A stretch of 52,785 nt of DNA from Bacillota bacterium (GTDB taxonomy: Bacteria; Bacillota; Dethiobacteria; DTU022): the NCBI GenBank assembly GCA_012727685.1, contig JAAYGO010000215.1, positions 1-52,785 on the forward strand, given 5' to 3'. Every line of letters starts with the position of its first letter. Position 1 is the first letter of the stretch. Shown here one piece after another: positions 8,577 to 15,700 of this stretch. Both the position numbers and the translations under genes were made by a program. A model generated the notes under the pieces. It saw only the letters and a program-made list of their open reading frames with translations. It did not search any database and was not told the DNA's origin.

Positions 8577-9555
8577 AGCACTTTTCCAGGTACGCAATTT
8601 AAAGAAGTACTTCAAAACCTCCAGGGGCGTTGTCCATGCGGTTGATGATATCTCCTTCGACATTGAGGAGGGGAAAACACTTGGCATTGTCGGTGAATCC
8701 GGGTGTGGAAAATCTACCACCGGCCGGTGCCTGATCCGCCTGATTGAGCCTACCTCCGGGCAGGTTTTCTACCGGGACCAGGATATTTGCCAGCTCAGCC
8801 GGGCTGAGATGAAAAAGCTCCGCAAGGAAATGCAGATTATTTTCCAGGATCCCTATGCCTCCCTCAACCCGAGAAAGTCGGTGCTCCAGATCATTGCGGA
8901 GCCCTTGCTCTACAATAAAATTATGCCCGGTGCCGACAAGTTTGCTATTGAAAAGCGTGTCCTCGAACTAATGGACAAAGTTGGTCTTGCCGAGCGTCTA
9001 ATCAACACCTATCCTCATGAACTGGACGGCGGGCGCCGGCAACGGATTGGTATCGCGAGGGCGCTGGCAATGGAACCTAAATTTATTGTCTGCGATGAAC
9101 CTGTTTCCGCCTTGGATGTTTCGATACAGGCGCAGATATTGAATCTGCTTAAAGAACTCCAGCGTGAATTGAGCCTGACCTATGTCTTTATTACGCACGA
9201 TCTTTCTGTTGTGAATCATTTTTCAGATGACATCATCGTAATGTATTTGGGACAAATCGTGGAGAAAGCACCAGCAGACGAGCTCTTTGAGAACCCGTTA
9301 CATCCGTATACACAGGCGCTTTTATCGGCGATTTTAGTCCCTGCGGTCGGAGCCAATCGCGACAGGATCAAATTGCGCGGGGAGCTTACCTCACCGATTG
9401 ACCCGCCGCCGGTATGCCGTTTTGCCAAACGGTGTAACTACTACAATCAAGATTGCGCCGCGGGTGTGCCTCCGCTTTTAGAGATAACGCCCGGCCATTT
9501 CGTAGCTTGTCATCGTATCAAACCGGGTTCTAATACCCTGGTGGAAGCAAATTAA
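8569..9555 (+). CDS. ABC transporter ATPase, DppF/OppF type
   Basis: This second ATPase is 328 aa from the ATG at 8569, preceded by GGGGGAGAGGCGG; an in-frame ATG at 8521 would add residues unlike the family. Walker A is GESGCGKS, Walker B IVCDEPVSALD and the switch is FITHDLS. The ABC signature reads LDGGRRQR instead of the common LSGGQRQR, so the conserved Ser and Gln are replaced while both Gly remain. The C-terminal extension CRFAKRCNYYNQDC is intact. It completes the importer: one binding protein, two permeases and two ATPases. Confidence 0.92.
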   Translation: MAKALFQVRNLKKYFKTSRGVVHAVDDISFDIEEGKTLGIVGESGCGKSTTGRCLIRLIEPTSGQVFYRDQDICQLSRAEMKKLRKEMQIIFQDPYASLNPRKSVLQIIAEPLLYNKIMPGADKFAIEKRVLELMDKVGLAERLINTYPHELDGGRRQRIGIARALAMEPKFIVCDEPVSALDVSIQAQILNLLKELQRELSLTYVFITHDLSVVNHFSDDIIVMYLGQIVEKAPADELFENPLHPYTQALLSAILVPAVGANRDRIKLRGELTSPIDPPPVCRFAKRCNYYNQDCAAGVPPLLEITPGHFVACHRIKPGSNTLVEAN

Positions 9556-9695
9556 TTTTACCGGGAGAACGGCCGGGTGGAAAATGAAAGAATGATGCCT
9601 TTTCCCCTGAGCGAAATATCCCAATTAAATAGATTACCGGCCAAGAATCATCTTAGTCTTGCCGCAGACATTGCAAATGAAGGAGAGTGCTCACA

Positions 9696-10859
9696 GTGAA
9701 GTATCGCCATTTTGGCAAGACGGAATGGAAGATATCCGCCCTGAGCCTGATTATAATGCCCTTATCCGCCATTGAAGAGGATCCAGCGGCTTTAAACATT
9801 AGTGCAATGAGTAAAATCATCCGCTATGCGATTGATGGCGGCGTCAATTACCTGGATCTTGGATATCCGTACTATATGAAACAGTCGCAGGATTTTTATG
9901 CACAAATTCGCCAGGCTTTGGCAGATGGCTACCGGGAGAAGATCAAAGTAGCCCTTCGCCTGCCTTCTTTACTAATTCGTTCTCCGCGCGACTTTAACCA
10001 CTACCTCAACGAACAGATGCAGCAGGTCTGGCTTAAACAGGTTGATTTTTGCCTATTGGAGGGATTAAACCGTGAAACCTGGCCCAAGATGAAAGAGCTT
10101 GGAGCCATCGCGTGGGCCGAGCAAGCCATGCGGGAGGGCCGGATTAAGCGCTTAGGCTTTATTTTCCATGATGATCATCAATTTTTAAGAAGTATCATCC
10201 AGGCCTATGACCACTGGGCTGTAGCCCAGTTTCAGTACAGTTATATGGATTACAAGCATCATCCGGGTCTAAGCGGCCTGCAGTTCGCTGCCCAGCAGGA
10301 CTTACCCGTGATCACCGAGGATCCATTTAAAGGCGGCTGGCTGTTGAAGGAACTGCCGGAGGAGGCAGCAGCCCTGCTGGCCGGGGCCAAACAAAAGCGT
10401 ACCTTAGCTGAATGGGCGCTGCTGTGGTGCTGGAATCACCCTGAGATAGACAGTGTAATGGCTGAGATGACCAGCTTGCAGCAGGCCAAAGAATACCTGG
10501 CCCTGGCAGACAAAGCCGAAACCGGCATGCTCGAAGTTAATGATCTTTTATTGCTAACCCGGGTCAGGGAAGCCTACCAAAAAAGGCGGGCCGTGCCCTG
10601 CCCAACCTGTTATTGTTGCATGCCCTGTCCCCAGGGGATCGATGTGCCGCGAATTATTGAACTCTATAACGAGGCCTTAATGTTTAAGGATCCTAGGCAG
10701 CCGCGCTATTTTTACCGGGTGGAAAATCATCAGCCTGAAAAGTGCCATGAATGTGAACGCTGTATGCAAGCCTGCCCGAGAGGCTACCCCACCATTGAAT
10801 TGCTGAAAAAAGCTGAGCTGCTATTTTCAGGAGATACTTTCAGTAACTGCACGGATTAA
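9696..10859 (+). CDS. Aldo/keto-reductase-like protein with two [4Fe-4S] motifs and altered catalytic residues
   Basis: This 387-aa protein belongs to the ferredoxin-fused aldo/keto reductase family (COG1453-like). GTG 9696 is chosen because VKYRHFGKTEWKIS matches the family start, with AAGGAGA upstream. The barrel keeps the Asp and Tyr region (YLDLGYPYY, residues 52-60). The family's catalytic Lys (normally ATKLP) is Arg in VALRLPS (Arg88), and the His of LLHxLN is Glu in LLEGLN (Glu122). The C-terminus has C-x2-C-x2-C-x2-CP (302-312, with one extra Cys) and C-x2-C-x2-C-x3-CP (350-361), the spacing of two ferredoxin clusters. It may be a divergent reductase or an electron-transfer protein. 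It lies 140 bp after the importer in the same direction, probably in the same transcript. Annotated relatives retain K and H as I recall them; alignment would settle this. Confidence 0.82.
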   Translation: MKYRHFGKTEWKISALSLIIMPLSAIEEDPAALNISAMSKIIRYAIDGGVNYLDLGYPYYMKQSQDFYAQIRQALADGYREKIKVALRLPSLLIRSPRDFNHYLNEQMQQVWLKQVDFCLLEGLNRETWPKMKELGAIAWAEQAMREGRIKRLGFIFHDDHQFLRSIIQAYDHWAVAQFQYSYMDYKHHPGLSGLQFAAQQDLPVITEDPFKGGWLLKELPEEAAALLAGAKQKRTLAEWALLWCWNHPEIDSVMAEMTSLQQAKEYLALADKAETGMLEVNDLLLLTRVREAYQKRRAVPCPTCYCCMPCPQGIDVPRIIELYNEALMFKDPRQPRYFYRVENHQPEKCHECERCMQACPRGYPTIELLKKAELLFSGDTFSNCTD

Positions 10860-10950
10860 TTAGTGGTGATCTAAAAACTCACCCCAAAACAGCGCGTTGC
10901 CTGGTTTGGCATTAGTAACGACTACTGGAATCAACCACCGGCGCCGACGG

Positions 10951-10971
10951 GATCGTGCGATCAACACGATC
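10951..10971. repeat. Inverted repeat in the gap before the activator gene
   Basis: GATCGTG (10951-10957) and CACGATC (10965-10971) form a 7-bp inverted repeat within the 473-bp gap 10860-11332. The gap has no convincing gene; the open frame at 10897-11118 has no recognisable family. Its only other clear signal is the promoter at 11267-11295. Confidence 0.35.
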
Positions 10972-11266
10972 GCGACCAGGCATCCCGGAAATGCTTCTAA
11001 AAGCAGCACACTGTTTCAAGGGAATCCAGCCTTTGCGAGCTTTTTGGTGATACCAAATAACTTCGGCAAAGGTGCTGGATTTCTTTTTTATTCCATTATT
11101 GTTGTATGTTTTAAATGAGAACCAACCGGTTTAAACACCCTAAAAGTTTGACAGAGTTTTTGAATTAACGCGATATTTTGGCCGCGTGTTCAGCTGATCG
11201 TAAGCGCTGGCTTTTCCGTTCTTCTTTAAAATCATTTAGGAATGCCTGCGACCGCGATTGTTTTCC

Positions 11267-11295
11267 TTGACTGGACTTCGCGGAAAGTGTTAAAT
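11267..11295 (+). promoter_or_regulatory. Sigma-70/sigma-A promoter of the activator gene
   Basis: TTGACT (11267-11272), a 17-nt spacer and TTAAAT (11290-11295) lie 38 bp before the ATG of the activator. This suggests the regulator is made by the housekeeping polymerase, separately from the sigma-54 operon it presumably controls. Confidence 0.6.
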
Positions 11296-11332
11296 TAAAA
11301 AAGGTTCATGTATTTCTGAGAGGGGGAGAGAT

Positions 11333-13285
11333 ATGCTTCCATTGGCTTTACATTCACCACATCTGGAGGATACGATTCGGCAATTAGAGAACTCCTGGCT
11401 GCAGATGATCGAAAAAAACCGTATAGACCGCAAGATTCGCCCAGTAATTGCCGAGTCCTGGAAACGTAGTTTAAAATACGGCGTCCCCTTTGATAAGCAT
11501 CTTCCCCCTTCAACGAATTTTGAAAATGAGTTGCAGCGTTATGAGCAAATATTGGAGATTGCCAATCCAATCATTAACAGGTTCAGGCAGGATATTGAAG
11601 ACTCGGGATATTTTATTATGGTTAGCGATGCTGAAGGTTTAATCCTGAGGCTTTACGGCAAAACCGATCAAATCGAAAAAGTGGCTAACCAGCACAACAC
11701 CATGCCGGGGATTGACTTCTCCGAGCGGAATAAGGGGACGAATATCATTGCCCTTTGTTTAAACAACAATTCTTCGAATCAAATCTTCGGCGCTGAGAAT
11801 TTTGCTGTGATCGGCCACTCCTGCGTAGCTTCCGGCGCTCCGTTGAGAGATCCCTTAACAAATAGGGTTGTCGGCACCGTTGCGATTAGCAGTAATTATA
11901 ACATCCTGCAGCATTCCCATTCTCTGATTATGGTGAAAGCCATCGGATTTGCAATCGAACAGGCGATGGGCCATTATATCATGCAAAAATTTCAGGATTA
12001 TGAAAATAAATATTTTAATTCTGATTATGGTTTAATCATCATCTGCGATAGCGGTCAAATCGTTTCCTTGAATACCAGGGCCATGGAGTTATTAAAGCTC
12101 GACTATCCAAAGCCGGAAAATCTGAATGAGATTACCAGTGTTCCCGAACTTAACCAGATTTTATTCGAGGCCAAGACCAGTAACAGCTCTTTAACCAGCG
12201 GTTGGACTGTGGCGGGAAATGGGAAACATGACCTGGAGGTTACCGCCGTCCCGATCAGGTATGGATTGCTAAGAACCGGTTTTGTATTGGTCGCCCGCAA
12301 AAATAGAATGATCGTCATAGAGCCAAACAAGACGAAGACAGTAATGGAGTCCGCTGAAGAAAGAAAAGAAAAAGCTTATTCTGCTTTCCTGACCAAATCT
12401 CCACGGATGCATGCAATGCTGGAGACAACTAAGCGTGCCGCCCTATCCAGCTCGAATATTCTTTTGCTCGGCGAAAGCGGAACCGGTAAAGAGCTGTTGG
12501 CCAAAGCCATCCACGATTACAGTCCGTACAGCGAAGGTCCCTTTGTCCCGTTGAATTGCGGCTGTATTCCCAGGGATTTAATTGCCAGTGAACTGTTCGG
12601 CTATACCAGGGGATCTTTTACCGGTGCGGCAAAAACCGGGAAAAAAGGGAAGTTCGAAATCGCCGCGGGGGGCACCCTGTTCCTGGATGAAATCGGCGAT
12701 ATGCCCTTAGATATACAGGTGGCGCTGCTGCGGGTTTTAGAGGAACGGATTGTCTATCCCATCGGAGCTGATAAGGGGGTACCTGTTTCCTGCCGGGTGA
12801 TCGCCGCGACTAATCAAGACCTTCTACAGGCCGTTAAAGAGGGTAATTTTCGGTCTGACTTATATTATCGCCTGAATGTGCTCAATATACGGATTCCGCC
12901 TTTGCGGGAGCGCAGGGAAGATATTCTTTTCCTCGCCGCATATTTTTGTCGGCAATATGGACGGAAAATGAGTGATCTGGATCCCCAAATTCGGGAGATG
13001 TTTTTAAGCTACCCCTGGCCGGGCAATGTGCGTGAATTGAAAAATACCATTGAACGGCTGGTCTGCTTCAGTAGCGGCGGGCCAATCACCAGGGAGTTGC
13101 TGCCGGATGAAATCCTGGCCTTTCAACAAACGGCAGACTTGACTTTAAGCGAGGCCTGCGGCCTGTCAGAACAGGAGCAAATTAAAAAGGCTTTGTCTGA
13201 GACCGGCCATAATGTCTCCGAAGCGGCGCGGAAGCTGGGCATCTCCAGATCCACTTTATACCGGAAAATGAAAAAATATCAATAG
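11333..13285 (+). CDS. Sigma-54-dependent activator, AcoR/PrpR-like (GAF/PAS-AAA-Fis)
   Basis: This 650-aa enhancer-binding protein activates sigma-54 polymerase by ATP hydrolysis. The N-terminus starts with an AcoR-like IAESWKRSLKYGV helix and a GAF-type sensor (to about 215). A PAS-like segment follows (about 225-325, DYGLIIICDSGQIVSLN). The AAA+ domain has Walker A GESGTGKE (380-387), the sigma-54 contact loop as GSFTGA (427-432, canonical GAFTGA), Walker B GGTLFLDEIG and the R-finger region. The C-terminal Fis-type helix-turn-helix is SEAARKLGISRSTLYRKM (629-646). There is no receiver domain, so it likely senses a small molecule directly. Its position beside a sigma-54 promoter and a transporter argues that the imported compound or a product is the ligand (inference). 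GAGAGGGGGAGAG precedes the ATG. Confidence 0.93.
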   Translation: MLPLALHSPHLEDTIRQLENSWLQMIEKNRIDRKIRPVIAESWKRSLKYGVPFDKHLPPSTNFENELQRYEQILEIANPIINRFRQDIEDSGYFIMVSDAEGLILRLYGKTDQIEKVANQHNTMPGIDFSERNKGTNIIALCLNNNSSNQIFGAENFAVIGHSCVASGAPLRDPLTNRVVGTVAISSNYNILQHSHSLIMVKAIGFAIEQAMGHYIMQKFQDYENKYFNSDYGLIIICDSGQIVSLNTRAMELLKLDYPKPENLNEITSVPELNQILFEAKTSNSSLTSGWTVAGNGKHDLEVTAVPIRYGLLRTGFVLVARKNRMIVIEPNKTKTVMESAEERKEKAYSAFLTKSPRMHAMLETTKRAALSSSNILLLGESGTGKELLAKAIHDYSPYSEGPFVPLNCGCIPRDLIASELFGYTRGSFTGAAKTGKKGKFEIAAGGTLFLDEIGDMPLDIQVALLRVLEERIVYPIGADKGVPVSCRVIAATNQDLLQAVKEGNFRSDLYYRLNVLNIRIPPLRERREDILFLAAYFCRQYGRKMSDLDPQIREMFLSYPWPGNVRELKNTIERLVCFSSGGPITRELLPDEILAFQQTADLTLSEACGLSEQEQIKKALSETGHNVSEAARKLGISRSTLYRKMKKYQ

Positions 13286-13374
13286 CCTGGCGGGCAATTT
13301 TGGGGGGAAGCCATGGGCGCGATGCCCTCGCCGGCTGGTATACTGGCCTGGCGCCTGGCCGGCCCTCGGAAAGG

Positions 13375-13399
13375 CGGCCTTGTTTGGCCGGCTTTTTTT
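13375..13399 (+). terminator. Intrinsic terminator after the activator gene
   Basis: CGGCC-TTGTTT-GGCCG is followed by GC and seven T residues. An alternative longer pairing uses the GCCGGCC at about 13358 with GGCCGGC before the T-run. It closes the accessory cluster on the right. Confidence 0.7.
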
Positions 13400-13464
13400 A
13401 TGGGCAAAATATGGTTGGGCCTTTGGAGGCGGAAAATGAGCTTTAACAGCGGGAGGGATGGCGT

Positions 13465-13716
13465 TTGCGCCAAATCATGTTGTGTCTTGCCGCTTTGCTC
13501 GCGGCGCTGCTGTTGCTTTATGCCGGTTTAAATGTGGCGGAGCGGGGCGTGCACGAGCTGCTGGCGCTGGAGCGGCCGGTGGCCGCCTTCACTTTGCGGC
13601 GCGGCCTGGAGGGGAGATTCGAAATTACCTTTGGCGGCTCTAGCTATTTAGTGAATTTCGGGCAGATCGTTGAAAGGCTCAAGGCATGGGGGGCGCAGCT
13701 TTCGTTGACTTTTTAA
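13465..13716 (+). CDS. Small membrane-anchored protein, possibly YqxA/DUF3679-like
   Basis: This 83-aa protein starts at TTG 13465 (GGGAGGG upstream). A hydrophobic N-terminal helix (IMLCLAALLAALLLLYAGL) is followed by a short extracytoplasmic tail with a β-rich FEITFGGSSYLVNFGQIVERL segment. In Bacillus a small membrane protein, YqxA, lies between spoIIP and the hrcA operon. Size, topology and place agree with that family, but sequence similarity is weak by eye and the name is tentative. It ends about 120 bp before CIRCE. Confidence 0.55.
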   Translation: MRQIMLCLAALLAALLLLYAGLNVAERGVHELLALERPVAAFTLRRGLEGRFEITFGGSSYLVNFGQIVERLKAWGAQLSLTF

Positions 13717-13749
13717 GCAAGCCTTTTTCAGTTTTTTATTCTGAGATTC

Positions 13750-13778
13750 TTGACAAAAACCCCGCCTGGTGGTATTTT
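13750..13778 (+). promoter_or_regulatory. Sigma-A promoter of the hrcA operon
   Basis: TTGACA (13750-13755), a 17-nt spacer and TATTTT (13773-13778) lie directly before the CIRCE operator. The predicted start site falls at about 13785, so HrcA bound at CIRCE would block initiation. Confidence 0.8.
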
Positions 13779-13788
13779 GGAAGAAGCG

Positions 13789-13815
13789 TTAGCACTCTCC
13801 ACGTTAGAGTGCTAA
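13789..13815. promoter_or_regulatory. CIRCE operator
   Basis: TTAGCACTC-N9-GAGTGCTAA is a perfect copy of the CIRCE consensus, the binding site of the HrcA heat-shock repressor. It overlaps the start of the hrcA-grpE-dnaK-dnaJ transcript, giving autorepression and chaperonin-linked feedback. Confidence 0.98.
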
Positions 13816-13838
13816 TAAAAGGCGCGGGGTGTAAGCCA

Positions 13839-14873
13839 ATGAGCGAGCTCAGTGAGCGGAAAAAACGAATTCTGAAAGCTGTGGTCTTGAATTTTATCAA
13901 GTCCGCCGAACCGGTCGGTTCACGGACAATCGCTCGCACGTACCGGATTGGACTCAGTTCCGCTACCATCCGCAACGAAATGGCCGATCTGGAGGAGATG
14001 GGCTATCTCTCCCAGCCGCACACCTCCGCCGGGAGAATCCCTTCGCAAAAAGGATACCGCTATTTTGTCGATCATCTCATGGAGCCCGGCAAGTTAAGCG
14101 AAGAAGAAGAGATGAAGATCGCTCATTTTCTGGGCCTTGAAAAGATGTGCGAGATCGAAGAGATCATTGTCAGTGCAGCCCGGGTCCTTTCAGAGATTAC
14201 CAACCAGACCTCTTTGATCATGGGGCCCCAGTTCAAAAAGAGCGCCTTCAAGCAACTGCGCATTTTGCCCCTCGATGAAAAGCGGGGCCTGGTGGTGCTG
14301 ATCACGGACACCGGTTTTATCAAGAACAGGATCATCAACCTGAACCAGACTCTCTCGCCGGTGGAGCTGCAGCAGGTGGTCAATTATCTCAATCAGCGGT
14401 TGAGCGGTTTAACGATCGACCAGGTTACCAGCTCTCTGATCAACGAACTGAAGCGAGATCTTTTCCGCCGGCTGGAACTGCTCGAGCAGGCCATCATCCT
14501 GCTCGAGGAAAGCCTGAAAGAAGAGCAGCAGGTGCGGGTATTCCTGGGCGGCACCTCTAATATATTAAACCAGCCGGAGTTCAGGGATGTGGATAAAATC
14601 AGGCGGATGCTGGCCCTTTTTGAACAGGAATCGCTGCTTTTCGAGATCCTTGAAGAGCACCTCGGCGACGATGGCGTGGTCGTGAAGATCGGGACGGAAA
14701 ATCGCTATGCGGATATCCAGGAATGCACCCTGGTCACCGCCACCTACAAGATTAACAACAAGAACATCGGCACCCTGGGGGTTCTCGGGCCAACCCGAAT
14801 GAACTATAGCCGGATCATCGGTGTAGTGCGATGCGTGGTGGATAAACTAAACCAGAGCTTGAGCTCCTCCTGA
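13839..14873 (+). CDS. hrcA: Heat-inducible transcription repressor HrcA
   Basis: HrcA binds CIRCE and represses the class I heat-shock genes; its activity depends on GroEL. The start is ATG 13839, giving 344 aa as in the family; the longer open frame from 13686 runs back across CIRCE and the promoter and is not coding. The N-terminal winged helix shows LSERKKRILKAVVLNFIKSAEPVGS and SSATIRNEMADLEEMGYL, followed by HTSAGRIPSQKGYRYFVD. The middle is a GAF-like dimerisation domain ending in LGVLGPTRMNYSRIIGVV. It is the first gene of the heat-shock operon. Confidence 0.98.
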   Translation: MSELSERKKRILKAVVLNFIKSAEPVGSRTIARTYRIGLSSATIRNEMADLEEMGYLSQPHTSAGRIPSQKGYRYFVDHLMEPGKLSEEEEMKIAHFLGLEKMCEIEEIIVSAARVLSEITNQTSLIMGPQFKKSAFKQLRILPLDEKRGLVVLITDTGFIKNRIINLNQTLSPVELQQVVNYLNQRLSGLTIDQVTSSLINELKRDLFRRLELLEQAIILLEESLKEEQQVRVFLGGTSNILNQPEFRDVDKIRRMLALFEQESLLFEILEEHLGDDGVVVKIGTENRYADIQECTLVTATYKINNKNIGTLGVLGPTRMNYSRIIGVVRCVVDKLNQSLSSS

Positions 14874-14940
14874 CGTATATGGTAAGTGGGAAAATCGGGA
14901 TTGCTTGATCTGGAAAGAGCATAAAAGAGCAGGTGAGAAG

Positions 14941-15663
14941 ATGCGCGAGAAGGGGTTTGACGGCAGGAAAGAGACGGCGGAAGAGGCCTTGCTAAGCGAG
15001 CAGCCGGAAAAAGTTTCTCCAGCCGGAGACGGGCCGGCGGATGAGGCGCCTTTAGCCGGGAGCGGGGAGGCGAATCTGGTGTCCGGCTCTGCTGGAGCGG
15101 AAGAAGCGAGCCAGGCCGGGACAGCATCAGAAGCGGGTCAAAGCGGAGCAGAGACCGCGCTTCCGGGCCAGGCGCCGGAGGAGTCTGCAGCCGCACCGGA
15201 TCAAAAACCGTGGGAACAGGAAATCGAAGCGTTGAAAGCTCTCCTTCAGCAGAAGCACGAAGAACTGCTCCGCAAACAGGCTGACTTTGACAATTACCGG
15301 CGCATCAGCAGGAACGAGAGAGAAGAGATGCGTGAATACGCCCTCTCTGACTTTTTTAAAAAGCTGCTGCCGGTCCTCGATAATATGGAGCGGGCCCTGG
15401 AGTCGGCCCGGCAGGGAAATGTGCCCGGTTCCTACGTGGAAGGACTGGAGATGATTCAAAAGCAGTTGCTTACGCTCCTGGAACAGGAAGGAGTAACGGC
15501 CATTGAATGTCTCGGCCAGCCCTTCGACCCCAACTTTCATCATGCGGTGCTGCATGAAGAGGGGGAGGGGGAAGCGGATCTGGTCGTGGCAGAGCTGCAG
15601 CGAGGCTATATGCATAAAAAAAGGCTGCTTCGGCCTTCCATGGTGAAAGTTTCCCGGGGCTAA
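14941..15663 (+). CDS. grpE: Nucleotide exchange factor GrpE
   Basis: GrpE releases ADP from DnaK. The protein is 240 aa from ATG 14941 (AGGTGAG upstream), longer than usual because of an Ala/Gly/Glu-rich, low-complexity N-terminal tail of about 95 residues. The core has the long coiled coil (KQADFDNYRRISRNEREEM), FFKKLLPVLDNMERAL and the C-terminal β-wing with FDPNFHHAVLHEE. It lies between hrcA and dnaK as in most Firmicutes. Confidence 0.97.
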   Translation: MREKGFDGRKETAEEALLSEQPEKVSPAGDGPADEAPLAGSGEANLVSGSAGAEEASQAGTASEAGQSGAETALPGQAPEESAAAPDQKPWEQEIEALKALLQQKHEELLRKQADFDNYRRISRNEREEMREYALSDFFKKLLPVLDNMERALESARQGNVPGSYVEGLEMIQKQLLTLLEQEGVTAIECLGQPFDPNFHHAVLHEEGEGEADLVVAELQRGYMHKKRLLRPSMVKVSRG

Positions 15664-15700
15664 GCAACGGAACAGCATACATAAGGAGGCTATCATTTCA

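Noticed and set aside
10897..11118. 73-aa open frame in the gap before the activator
   Set aside because: No recognisable family or ribosome site; the composition looks non-coding.
13686..13838. Upstream extension of HrcA
   Set aside because: It would run through the promoter and CIRCE; ATG 13839 begins the conserved protein.
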